Part shown: piece after piece, positions 1 to 5,483 of the stretch | Numbering within the stretch: position 1 is the stretch's first letter | How the letters are laid out: each line of letters begins with the position of its first letter | Assembly: GCA_002688875.1 (NCBI GenBank) | Contig: NZDU01000019.1 | Location: 13,331-18,907, forward strand | Length of the DNA: 5,577 nt | Reading direction: 5' to 3' | From: Candidatus Pacearchaeota archaeon | GTDB taxonomy: Archaea > Nanobdellota > Nanobdellia > Pacearchaeales > GW2011-AR1 | Notes under the pieces: generated by a model | Databases searched by the model: none | The model's input: only the letters and a program-made list of their open reading frames with translations | Told to the model about the DNA's origin: nothing | Program-made: the position numbers and the translations under genes

Positions 1-992
1 TATACAGACTTACAGATTCATTTGGTATCATCCAGTTTGCAAATCAACACATCCCCGATACCAACTCAGGATATTCTCTAGACGACAACGCGCGAGCCCT
101 TGTAGTTAGCACAGCCCATTATTCACATTTCAAAGAATTCAAAATGCTCAAGTTAGTGAAAATTTATCTCGATTACCTAAAATATGTTCAAGGAATTGAT
201 GGCAAATTATATAACTACGTAGACATAAATAGAAAAGTCAATTCTATCGACTTTAGCGAGGACGCTCATGGAAGAGCAGTTTGGTCAATTGGATTCATGT
301 TAAAAAATAAATCTATTCCAGAGGACTTAAAAAAAGAAGGAGCTGAATTATTAAAAAAGTCAATCCCAGTCGTTATGAATTTACAATCACCAAGAGCTAT
401 TGCATTTTCCCTTATCGGCCTATGCTATGCGCAAGAAAGCAATTTAATCGAAGTTCGCGATCAAATAAAAAAACTAGCGGACTGGCTCGTTTCTGCATAT
501 AAGGTCAACAGCCACGACAATTGGCACTGGTTCGAACCTTACCTCACCTATTCAAACAGCAAACTTCCAGAATCCTTACTCCTTGCCTATTCCATACTTT
601 CAGATGAAGAATACCTCAAAATCGGAGAACATACTCTACGCTTCTTAATAAACCAAACTTTTAACAAATCCACATTTATTCCAATCGGCCAAGACGGATG
701 GTACATCAAAGGAAAAGAAAGAGCCTATTTCGATCAACAGCCAGTAGAGGCATCATATATGGTCCAGACCCTTATCACTGCATTCAATATATCTGGTAAC
801 AGTTATTATAGGAGACATTCACACGATGCATTTTTATGGTTCTTAGGAAATAATTCCTCAAAACAAGTTATCTACAACGAATCTACGGGAGGATGTTACG
901 ATGGACTCGGTAGAGAAACAGTAAACATAAATCAGGGAGCAGAATCTTCCCTTTCTTACCTAATGGCCCGATTATATTTAATGGGAATCTAA
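1..992 (+). CDS. Partial glycosyltransferase-associated (alpha/alpha)-barrel domain protein, 5' end outside window
   Basis: The frame is open from base 3 with no start before the left edge, so the ATG at 144 is internal. The residues before it (GIIQFA, PDTNSGY, LDDNARALVV) already belong to the conserved domain. About 329 codons are visible, ending in TAA. Further motifs are HGRAVWSIGF, SPRAIAFSLIGL, NWHWFEPYLTYSNSKLPESL, FDQQPVEASYM and TGGCYDGL followed by NQGAES. This set matches the C-terminal six-hairpin-glycosidase-like region of bacterial and archaeal proteins annotated as family 4 glycosyltransferases, often encoded beside GH130 enzymes, as here. No signal peptide or membrane segment is visible in this part. 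By family knowledge it probably acts on mannose-containing glycans in the cytoplasm; whether it is catalytic or a stand-alone domain cannot be told. The N-terminal Rossmann domains, if any, lie outside. It converges on the GH130 gene with a 4-base overlap. Confidence 0.8.
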   Translation, partial: YRLTDSFGIIQFANQHIPDTNSGYSLDDNARALVVSTAHYSHFKEFKMLKLVKIYLDYLKYVQGIDGKLYNYVDINRKVNSIDFSEDAHGRAVWSIGFMLKNKSIPEDLKKEGAELLKKSIPVVMNLQSPRAIAFSLIGLCYAQESNLIEVRDQIKKLADWLVSAYKVNSHDNWHWFEPYLTYSNSKLPESLLLAYSILSDEEYLKIGEHTLRFLINQTFNKSTFIPIGQDGWYIKGKERAYFDQQPVEASYMVQTLITAFNISGNSYYRRHSHDAFLWFLGNNSSKQVIYNESTGGCYDGLGRETVNINQGAESSLSYLMARLYLMGI

Positions 993-2074
993 CGACGCCG
1001 ATATGGTTTAAGATTATTCATTATATCCTTTATCCCCATTTTTCTTACACTAATCACTGAATCCGCCCCACCAGAATAAATCAACAAATCTTTTTTATTC
1101 AAATCCATCACCGCCCCTGTTGGAAACACAACATTACTCACAGATCCTTTTTTCTCATATTTTTCAGTAGGTTTAAACAACGGTTTATTAGTCGGAGATC
1201 GAGCAATAATCTTCTCCGGATCTTTTAAATCCAACAATATAGCTCCAGCACTATAAATATTAGTATCATTTTTTCTTTCTACCCCATGATAAATAAGAAG
1301 CCATCCTTTTTTTGTTTTAATTGGGACTGCACCAGAACCAACTCTCTCAGATTCCCACGAATCTTTTCTAGTTCTAATCAAATGTCTATCCCTCCCCCAA
1401 TATATAAGGTCCCTAGAAAAAGACACCCATATCCCAGGTTTACTAAACTCAAACATACTCTCCGGACGGTTCAACGCAACATACTTCCCATTAAATTTCT
1501 CCGGAAACAAAACAGCATCCTTATTCTGCTCCCTAAATATCAACCCAAGCCTTTTCCATTTTATCAAATCCTTAGAAAAAGCTAGATAAGTCGAAACCCC
1601 CTCGTGAATCGAAATCCCCACATAAGTCATATAGTACCCCTTTTCCATTTTAGTAATTCTAGGATCCTCAACTCCATATTCACTCTCACGTGGTTTCCCA
1701 GTAAAATTCGGCTTTTCATCAATATGCTCAACATTAAACCCACTCTCATCTAAAATTATTTTCCTAAAATGCGAGATCGTCGAAAGTCTACATGTTCCAT
1801 CTTTCAAAAATACCATATGCCCCTTCCTATCAAGAATCTGATCCTCACTTATTTTCTTATAATAAATCTTCTTTTCTTTCTCAGAAATTATCACTGGACA
1901 CGTCAACCCCTTTTTTTGACTATTACCCTGAAACTCGGCAACCCTTGCATACAAAACAATTTTCTTATTCGGCAACCGAACAGCCGCCGGATTAAAAACT
2001 CCATCAACGGTCCAATTCTTAAAACTCGGTTTCACATCTTTTGGAGTTACCAACAACTTCTTTTTTATTTTCAT
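989..2074 (-). CDS. GH130 family beta-mannoside phosphorylase/hydrolase (DUF377/COG2152 type)
   Basis: This 361-residue protein has the usual length of a single-domain GH130 five-bladed beta-propeller enzyme. Visible family landmarks are VFNPAA (26-31), LYARVAE (41-47), GVEDPRIT (134-141; D137 is the expected catalytic acid), KDAVLFPEKFNGKY (185-198), NRPE (202-205), GSGAVPIKTKKGWLLIYHG (246-264) and VFPTGAV (316-322), with SGGAD near the C-terminus. In the family the Arg of the RP motif and the His of YHG help bind phosphate. Both are present (R203, H263), which favours phosphorolysis of beta-mannosides to alpha-mannose 1-phosphate over hydrolysis, although the exact linkage cannot be read. 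No signal peptide is seen, so it is probably cytoplasmic. The start at 2074 gives the standard N-terminus, with a weak AGGT-like site about 5 bases upstream. It is divergent from a phosphomannose isomerase-like gene, supporting a role in mannose metabolism. Confidence 0.92.
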   Translation of the reverse strand: MKIKKKLLVTPKDVKPSFKNWTVDGVFNPAAVRLPNKKIVLYARVAEFQGNSQKKGLTCPVIISEKEKKIYYKKISEDQILDRKGHMVFLKDGTCRLSTISHFRKIILDESGFNVEHIDEKPNFTGKPRESEYGVEDPRITKMEKGYYMTYVGISIHEGVSTYLAFSKDLIKWKRLGLIFREQNKDAVLFPEKFNGKYVALNRPESMFEFSKPGIWVSFSRDLIYWGRDRHLIRTRKDSWESERVGSGAVPIKTKKGWLLIYHGVERKNDTNIYSAGAILLDLKDPEKIIARSPTNKPLFKPTEKYEKKGSVSNVVFPTGAVMDLNKKDLLIYSGGADSVISVRKMGIKDIMNNLKPYRRR

Positions 2075-2077
2075 TCT

Positions 2078-2167
2078 AACCTTTTCAATACAAATACACA
2101 GTTAAACAAGATATTTAAATTTGTCTAAAAACAAAACAAATAAAAACAAAACAATACTTTAATTACA
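2078..2167. promoter_or_regulatory. Divergent intergenic promoter region with a palindromic TATA box (ATTTAAAT, 2113-2120)
   Basis: This spacer separates the start codons of the GH130 gene (minus strand, 2074) and the cupin gene (plus strand, 2168). Its clearest promoter-like element is the 8-base palindrome ATTTAAAT at 2113-2120. Toward GH130 its centre is about 42 bases from the ATG, predicting a leader of roughly 15 bases that would contain the weak AGGT-like site at 2078-2083. Toward the cupin gene it is about 51 bases away, predicting a leader of about 25 bases. Being symmetric it could serve both genes. A poorer alternative for the cupin is AAATAAAA near 2138-2145, which would give a leaderless transcript. 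No repressor operator repeat was seen. Confidence 0.5.
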
Positions 2168-2524
2168 ATGAAAAAAAAGAGCGATAAAAGACCTTGGGGA
2201 GGATTCGAACAATTTACTCTAAATGAAGAGTCAACGGTAAAAATCCTCACAATAAAACCGCACCAATCACCTTCTGTCCAAAAACATAAACACCGAAGCG
2301 AGTTTTGGGTAATACTCGATAATCCTATTAAAGTCACTCTGGGAAACAGAACCTTCAGAGCAGTTAAAGACCAAGAAATATTCATAAAAAAAGGACAAGT
2401 TCACACTGCAGAAGCATACTCAAAAACTGCCAGAATTCTAGAAATCTCATTCGGCAAATTCGACGAAAATGATATTACAAGATTAAAAGATAAATACGGA
2501 AGAGTAAATGACAAGAAAAAATAA
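2168..2524 (+). CDS. Single-domain cupin, phosphomannose isomerase type II (ManC C-terminal domain-like)
   Basis: This 118-residue protein corresponds to the C-terminal cupin domain of type II mannose-6-phosphate isomerase/mannose-1-phosphate guanylyltransferase (ManC), without the nucleotidyltransferase part. Landmarks are RPWGGFEQF (8-16), VKILTIKP (24-31), the metal-site motif with Q38, H40, H42 and E45 (HKHRSEFW), the second cupin motif around G76 and H79 (KKGQVHTAEA), and the closing LEISFGKFDENDITRLKDKY (91-110), highly typical of the family. It should bind a divalent metal and interconvert mannose 6-phosphate and fructose 6-phosphate in the cytoplasm; that reaction is family knowledge. 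The start has no Shine-Dalgarno site. The gene overlaps the following HAD gene by 17 bases, so the two are translated from one message. A missing fused guanylyltransferase suggests a catabolic or stand-alone isomerase role, or a partner encoded elsewhere. Confidence 0.9.
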   Translation: MKKKSDKRPWGGFEQFTLNEESTVKILTIKPHQSPSVQKHKHRSEFWVILDNPIKVTLGNRTFRAVKDQEIFIKKGQVHTAEAYSKTARILEISFGKFDENDITRLKDKYGRVNDKKK

Positions 2525-3272
2525 ACCAATTTCAGAATTATCCAAAAGAGAATTAAAAAAAATAAAACTAATTGTGTTCGACGTTGATGGTGTATTAGTC
2601 CCAAGAGGAACCAAGATTAAACAAAAAGGCAACATTACAACATTAGAAACCAAAAATATAAATCAAACTGAAATCAACCAAATAAAAAAATTACACAAAT
2701 TAGGTTTCAGAATTAACATCAACTCGGGAAGAGGCCTTTACATGCTACAAGAAATGTTCAGAGAAATTCTCCCCTACATAAGCCTAACATACGAAAACGG
2801 CAGCGCCACTTGGTACAAAGGAAAAATCTACCAACATGTTAACTCGTTCAACGAAATGAAAAACATCCCAACAAAATTAAAACCAATCAAGAGCAAAAAC
2901 ATAAAAGGCTTCGAACCAAAAGAATTCATAATCACTCTCCATTGCAAAAAAAGAATTAAGAAAGTAGAAAAAATATTATCAAAATTAAATAATATTTACT
3001 ATATCTGGAACGACGAAGCATACGATATAGGCGTGAAAAAAAAGCAAACCAAAGCAGTAGGACTAAAATCCCTTATAAAAATATTAAATCTAAAAAAAGA
3101 TAACATCTTAGCAATAGGAGACAACTATAACGACCGAGAATTACTAAATTCCGCTGGACTAACCATCACCGCCGATAAATCAAGATTAGACGGAGAATTC
3201 TTTATCCCAATAGATAACAAAAACTTTCCAGCAAAAAAACTTATGTCAAAAATAATATCTCTAAACAAATAA
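2508..3272 (+). CDS. HAD superfamily type IIB phosphohydrolase/phosphomutase-like protein
   Basis: This 254-residue protein carries all HAD motifs. Motif I is FDVDGVL with nucleophile D25 and acid/base D27. Motif II is the serine of NSGRG (S73), motif III a lysine in KKKQTKAVGL (K182), and motif IV GDNYND (204-209) binds Mg2+. The roughly 100-residue insertion between motifs II and III, including YENGSATWYKGKIY, is a C2-type cap, placing it among the Cof, sucrose-phosphatase, mannosyl-3-phosphoglycerate phosphatase and eukaryotic-type phosphomannomutase enzymes. Motif I continues as VPRGTKI, reminiscent of phosphomannomutase, but the distinctive later phosphomannomutase motifs are not evident, so a sugar-phosphate phosphatase is equally possible. 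The start overlaps the cupin gene by 17 bases, with only a weak GGAAGAG three bases upstream (2498-2504); translational coupling is likely. The context points to a mannose phosphate as substrate. It appears cytoplasmic, with no membrane segment. Confidence 0.9.
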   Translation: MTRKNKPISELSKRELKKIKLIVFDVDGVLVPRGTKIKQKGNITTLETKNINQTEINQIKKLHKLGFRININSGRGLYMLQEMFREILPYISLTYENGSATWYKGKIYQHVNSFNEMKNIPTKLKPIKSKNIKGFEPKEFIITLHCKKRIKKVEKILSKLNNIYYIWNDEAYDIGVKKKQTKAVGLKSLIKILNLKKDNILAIGDNYNDRELLNSAGLTITADKSRLDGEFFIPIDNKNFPAKKLMSKIISLNK

Positions 3273-3286
3273 TAACAAACCAATTA

Positions 3287-3295
3287 TTTATATAA
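3287..3295 (+). promoter_or_regulatory. TATA box of the membrane metalloprotease gene
   Basis: TTTATATAA lies in the 47-base gap after the HAD gene, with its centre about 29 bases before the protease ATG at 3320. In archaea transcription starts about 25-27 bases after the TATA centre, so the message would be leaderless or carry only a few bases. No ribosome binding site is seen before the ATG, which fits. It shows that the protease is transcribed separately from the upstream operon. Confidence 0.65.
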
Positions 3296-3319
3296 CCTCT
3301 TAACTTTCTATTTAAAAAG

Positions 3320-4297
3320 ATGCCAGACCAACCTCAATCACTCTTAGCAAGAATCCTAATGGGAACAATAACTTTTATCTTACTACTCGTTCTATTTGCA
3401 TCTCTCTACTTTCTCTACCTCAACTTGCCCGGACCTTCTCAAGATCTAAACATAAACATAAACCAACCTCCGAAAAACAACCAACCAACACAAGCAAAAC
3501 AATTCTACCCCAACATGAAATTCAACCACAACATAATAACTTACGGTGTAAACCAAGATTGTACTCAAATACAAAAACAAAGAATCGTTAGCGGTTTCAC
3601 CGAGATTAACAAGGCAGTGCCCATCATAAAATTCCAATCTTCTTTCTCAGATCTAGATATTGAAGTAAGCTGTTCAGAACAACAAAAAGAAAACACAGAA
3701 AACAGCGGAAAAAAATACTTCATAGCCGGAGAGGGAGGAGCAAAAGAAATAATCCAAACAGGAGAACACCATATCATAACAGAAGGAATTATCTACCTAT
3801 TCAAAGAAAACAAAAAAGCAATAAAATGCGACTACCCTAATATAGAAGTCCACGAAATACTTCATGTCCTAGGTTTCGACCACACCGACAACAAAGAAAG
3901 CATAATGTTCCCATTCCTAACTGACTGCGATCAAACCTTAGATCAATCAATAATCCAAGAACTGAACAGACTATATTCAGAAAACAATCTCCCAGAACTA
4001 TCTTTCGAAAACTTCACAGCATCAAAATCCGGAAGATACATAGATTTCAACTTAACAATAAGAAACTCCGGATCAATCAACTCCCAACCATTCACACTAA
4101 CCATCCTAGACAACGAAGATGTAGTAGAAACACGAGAAATCGATTCAATAAACTTCGGCGCCGGAATAACCCTATCAACCACAAACCTAAAACTAAAACG
4201 AAAAAACCCAGATACAATCCAATTTATCCTAGACAGAGAAAACAAAATAAAAGAAATTAACGAGAATAACAACATTGCCGAGATAAACCTAGATTAA
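3320..4297 (+). CDS. Membrane-anchored matrixin-like zinc metalloprotease with C-terminal CARDB-like domain
   Basis: This 325-residue protein starts with a short N-terminus and one strongly hydrophobic segment (about residues 10-35), read as a signal anchor. A Pro/Gln/Asn-rich linker follows (about 38-62). The catalytic domain (about 63-225) has HEILHVLGFDH at 178-188, which is the complete metzincin HExxHxxGxxH (H178, H182 and H188 bind zinc; E179 is catalytic), followed by a Met-turn in SIMFP (M196). Cysteines at 81, 118, 170 and 203 could form two disulfides, consistent with an extracellular location. The C-terminus (about 226-325) looks like a CARDB/Ig-like adhesion domain: LTIRNSG, then NKIKEINENNNIAEI, the usual closing pattern. 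It probably cuts proteins or peptides at the cell surface; the substrate is unknown. The start is set by the leaderless promoter. Similar architectures are frequent in DPANN archaea. Confidence 0.9.
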   Translation: MPDQPQSLLARILMGTITFILLLVLFASLYFLYLNLPGPSQDLNININQPPKNNQPTQAKQFYPNMKFNHNIITYGVNQDCTQIQKQRIVSGFTEINKAVPIIKFQSSFSDLDIEVSCSEQQKENTENSGKKYFIAGEGGAKEIIQTGEHHIITEGIIYLFKENKKAIKCDYPNIEVHEILHVLGFDHTDNKESIMFPFLTDCDQTLDQSIIQELNRLYSENNLPELSFENFTASKSGRYIDFNLTIRNSGSINSQPFTLTILDNEDVVETREIDSINFGAGITLSTTNLKLKRKNPDTIQFILDRENKIKEINENNNIAEINLD

Positions 4298-4309
4298 ACA
4301 AATAAACCT

Positions 4310-4378
4310 TCACTCATCATCCTCTTCCAATGCTTCTTCAATTATCTCATTATCCAACTCATTATTTTCTTCTTCCAT
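4310..4378 (-). CDS. Candidate leaderless micro-ORF encoding a 22-residue acidic peptide
   Basis: An ATG at 4378 on the minus strand opens 22 codons ending in TGA at 4310. The peptide begins MEEENNELDNEI and ends ALEEDDE. Eleven of 22 residues are Glu or Asp counting only the two ends, there are no Lys or Arg, and the middle is IIEE, so it is strongly acidic and could form an amphipathic helix. An in-frame stop lies 18 bases upstream, so a longer form is unlikely. The support is the promoter geometry: ATTTAAAAA on the minus strand (4400-4408) is centred 26 bases before the ATG. The peptide resembles no family I know. It could be a real microprotein, a leader peptide, or chance in an AT-rich spacer. 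It ends 12 bases from the convergent protease stop. Confidence 0.35.
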   Translation of the reverse strand: MEEENNELDNEIIEEALEEDDE

Positions 4379-4399
4379 AAAACCCGATAAAACTTACCA

Positions 4400-4415
4400 T
4401 TTTTAAATCTTTTCC
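4400..4415 (-). promoter_or_regulatory. Minus-strand BRE/TATA-like element before the acidic micro-ORF
   Basis: On the minus strand the sequence reads GGAAAAGATTTAAAAA, a purine-rich BRE-like stretch followed by a TATA-like box (4400-4408). The box centre is 26 bases from the micro-ORF ATG, the spacing of archaeal leaderless promoters. Such AT-rich motifs arise easily by chance at this base composition, so confidence is modest. Confidence 0.4.
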
Positions 4416-4596
4416 ATAAAATTCACTACTTGTTTTAAGGACAAATATCAGGCGTTGCCCATAAAAGAAGGTATAGAAAAGTGGTGGCAAGGTTCAAATT
4501 AGTACAGTGAAAGAAAACGGCAAAGAAATAATTGTTATTGAGAAATTTCCATTGGTTGAAAATTGAGATCTTTATCCGGAAATAGTGCACCCTTGA
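4407..4596 (+). pseudogene. Possible decayed coding remnant, unidentified
   Basis: Three protein-like pieces follow each other on the plus strand. The first frame is open from 4407 to a TAG at 4500 and includes ALPIKEGIEKWWQGSN. Moving the frame by one base continues at 4501 with STVKENGKEIIVIEKFPLVE, ended by TGA at 4564. The same frame goes on as DLYPEIVHP to another TGA at 4594. The residue mix (WW, charged and hydrophobic alternation) looks more like coding than spacer, and a single-base frameshift plus nonsense changes would join the pieces. I do not recognise the parent family. Base composition is G-rich like the gene that follows, unlike the sugar block. It may instead be chance open sequence. 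Confidence 0.22.
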
Positions 4597-4633
4597 TACT
4601 CTTAATCTAGTTACCTTTATTCAGTGGTTACAT

Positions 4634-4650
4634 GGGGAAAGGTTTATAAG
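4634..4650 (+). promoter_or_regulatory. Strong archaeal BRE plus TATA promoter of the orphan gene
   Basis: GGGGAAAGGTTTATAAG combines a G/A-rich BRE with the TATA box TTTATAAG (4643-4650). The box centre is about 25-26 bases before the ATG at 4672, which predicts a leaderless message starting at or next to that ATG. This decides the start: the in-frame ATG at 4633 and GTG at 4624 lie in or before the promoter itself. It is the best-matching promoter in the window. Confidence 0.8.
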
Positions 4651-4671
4651 TTTGAAACTCATATTAATTTC

Positions 4672-5472
4672 ATGATTAGCAAGATATATCCTCGCTTTAT
4701 CCCTCCAGAATTGGAAGCATCAATATCTCAGGTAGACGGGCTTACCAGAAGTGAATGGAACCAATTAGATGAAGAACACAGAGCGTTATTGTTAAAACCA
4801 CTGATTGAATTACCATTTGAAGGAGAGCAAACTGTGTATGATTTTTTAGATAATGAAGTTCTCAAAAGGGAAGCTAAGGAAAAGGTGAAGGGAATGGGAG
4901 GAGCTTCTGGTGAGTGGGATCTAATCGTAACGGAGAAACTTGCAGAAAAATCTGGAAGATACGAGGCATGGCTTTCAGGAGAACATTCGGCCAAAAAGTT
5001 TGACTATGAAGTTGGTCCTGTTATAGCAATGAAACCTAACTCTAAAGGAACCCTAACTAAAATAGTTATGCTAGAGTTTAGCTGGTCTGAGTCTGGTATA
5101 AGCCATGGAAGAGATGCTCAGAAATTAGGGGGGTATCATGTATCTTCTGCTAGATGTTCTAAGTCAATTTCTCATAATACTTATGGAGATCAGGTCGGAC
5201 ACGAAAATTGCTGGGATCCTGAAGGAACAGTAGAATCAGTTGCAGTTAGAGAAGAACCTGCCTTTAACCAGTATGCATACCAATTTGGCACATTTCCTTA
5301 TTGTTCATCTCCTGAAATGTTAGAAAAAAATCTTGCATGGGGAGCAAACCAACTTTCTGTGTTCAAGGTAAGTCCTTCTAGAGTGGAAAAAGAAATTGTT
5401 GATGCCTTGAAAAAAAGAGATAGTATTGCTAAAGGCATATTAAAAGAACTAGAGGTTGTAAGAACTGGTTGA
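4672..5472 (+). CDS. Unrecognised 266-residue protein (possible PD-(D/E)XK-like fold, weak)
   Basis: The start is placed at ATG 4672 by the TATA box 25 bases upstream; the frame is open further upstream but only through promoter sequence. The product (MISKIYPRFIPPELEASI...) has no signal peptide or membrane segment and is probably cytoplasmic. I recognise no family. From its start the visible landmarks are GGASGEWDLIV (about 76-86), FDYEVGPVIAMKP (about 110-122), MLEFSWSESGISHGRDAQKL (about 132-151) followed by GGYHV, then HENCWDP and FGTFPYCSS. The order of an acidic strand, an E-x-S strand and a helix with RDAQKLGGY recalls the core of PD-(D/E)XK nucleases, but the usual ExK lysine is replaced, so this is a guess. 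The C-terminus is a charged helix (about 237-262). Its G-rich coding strand differs from the C-rich neighbours. It lies between a decayed stretch and a possible TnpB remnant, suggesting horizontal acquisition. Confidence 0.8.
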   Translation: MISKIYPRFIPPELEASISQVDGLTRSEWNQLDEEHRALLLKPLIELPFEGEQTVYDFLDNEVLKREAKEKVKGMGGASGEWDLIVTEKLAEKSGRYEAWLSGEHSAKKFDYEVGPVIAMKPNSKGTLTKIVMLEFSWSESGISHGRDAQKLGGYHVSSARCSKSISHNTYGDQVGHENCWDPEGTVESVAVREEPAFNQYAYQFGTFPYCSSPEMLEKNLAWGANQLSVFKVSPSRVEKEIVDALKKRDSIAKGILKELEVVRTG

Positions 5473-5483
5473 ATAAATTATAA

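Larger units (their letters stand above)
4298..4671. other. Intergenic stretch without a standard gene
   Basis: These 374 bases hold no conventional gene. The first third is extremely C/T-rich on the plus strand and contains a possible minus-strand micro-ORF with a TATA box. The middle (about 4407-4596) looks like decayed coding sequence. The last part (4634-4650) is the promoter of the following gene. No tRNA, CRISPR repeat, or long direct or inverted repeat was recognised. No clear T-run terminator follows the protease gene on the plus strand. Confidence 0.6.

Noticed and set aside
144..992. ATG at 144 as the start of the left gene
   Set aside because: The same frame is open to the left edge and encodes conserved domain residues (LDDNARALVV), so 144 is an internal methionine.
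1286..2128. Plus-strand open frames opposite GH130 (1286-1585, 1769-2128, 1792-1995)
   Set aside because: They are antisense to a well-supported enzyme, have biased composition rich in Pro, Phe, Leu and Ser or Lys, and show no promoter or family motif.
2125..2604. Minus-strand frames opposite the cupin and HAD genes (2125-2385, 2401-2604)
   Set aside because: Phe/Leu-rich shadow translations of A-rich coding sequence, with conserved genes on the other strand.
3943..4275. Minus-strand 110-codon frame opposite the CARDB-like region
   Set aside because: It is a shadow of the protease gene; the hydrophobic run is the complement of Lys/Asn/Glu-rich codons and no promoter is placed for it.
4431..4445. 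Small hairpin TTGTTT-TAA-GGACAA as a terminator or transposon end
   Set aside because: The stem relies on two G-U pairs, is short, and has no T-run or matching partner hairpin.
4624..4671. GTG or ATG upstream of 4672 as the start of the orphan gene
   Set aside because: These codons lie in or before the BRE/TATA promoter, which is spaced for a transcript beginning at the ATG at 4672.
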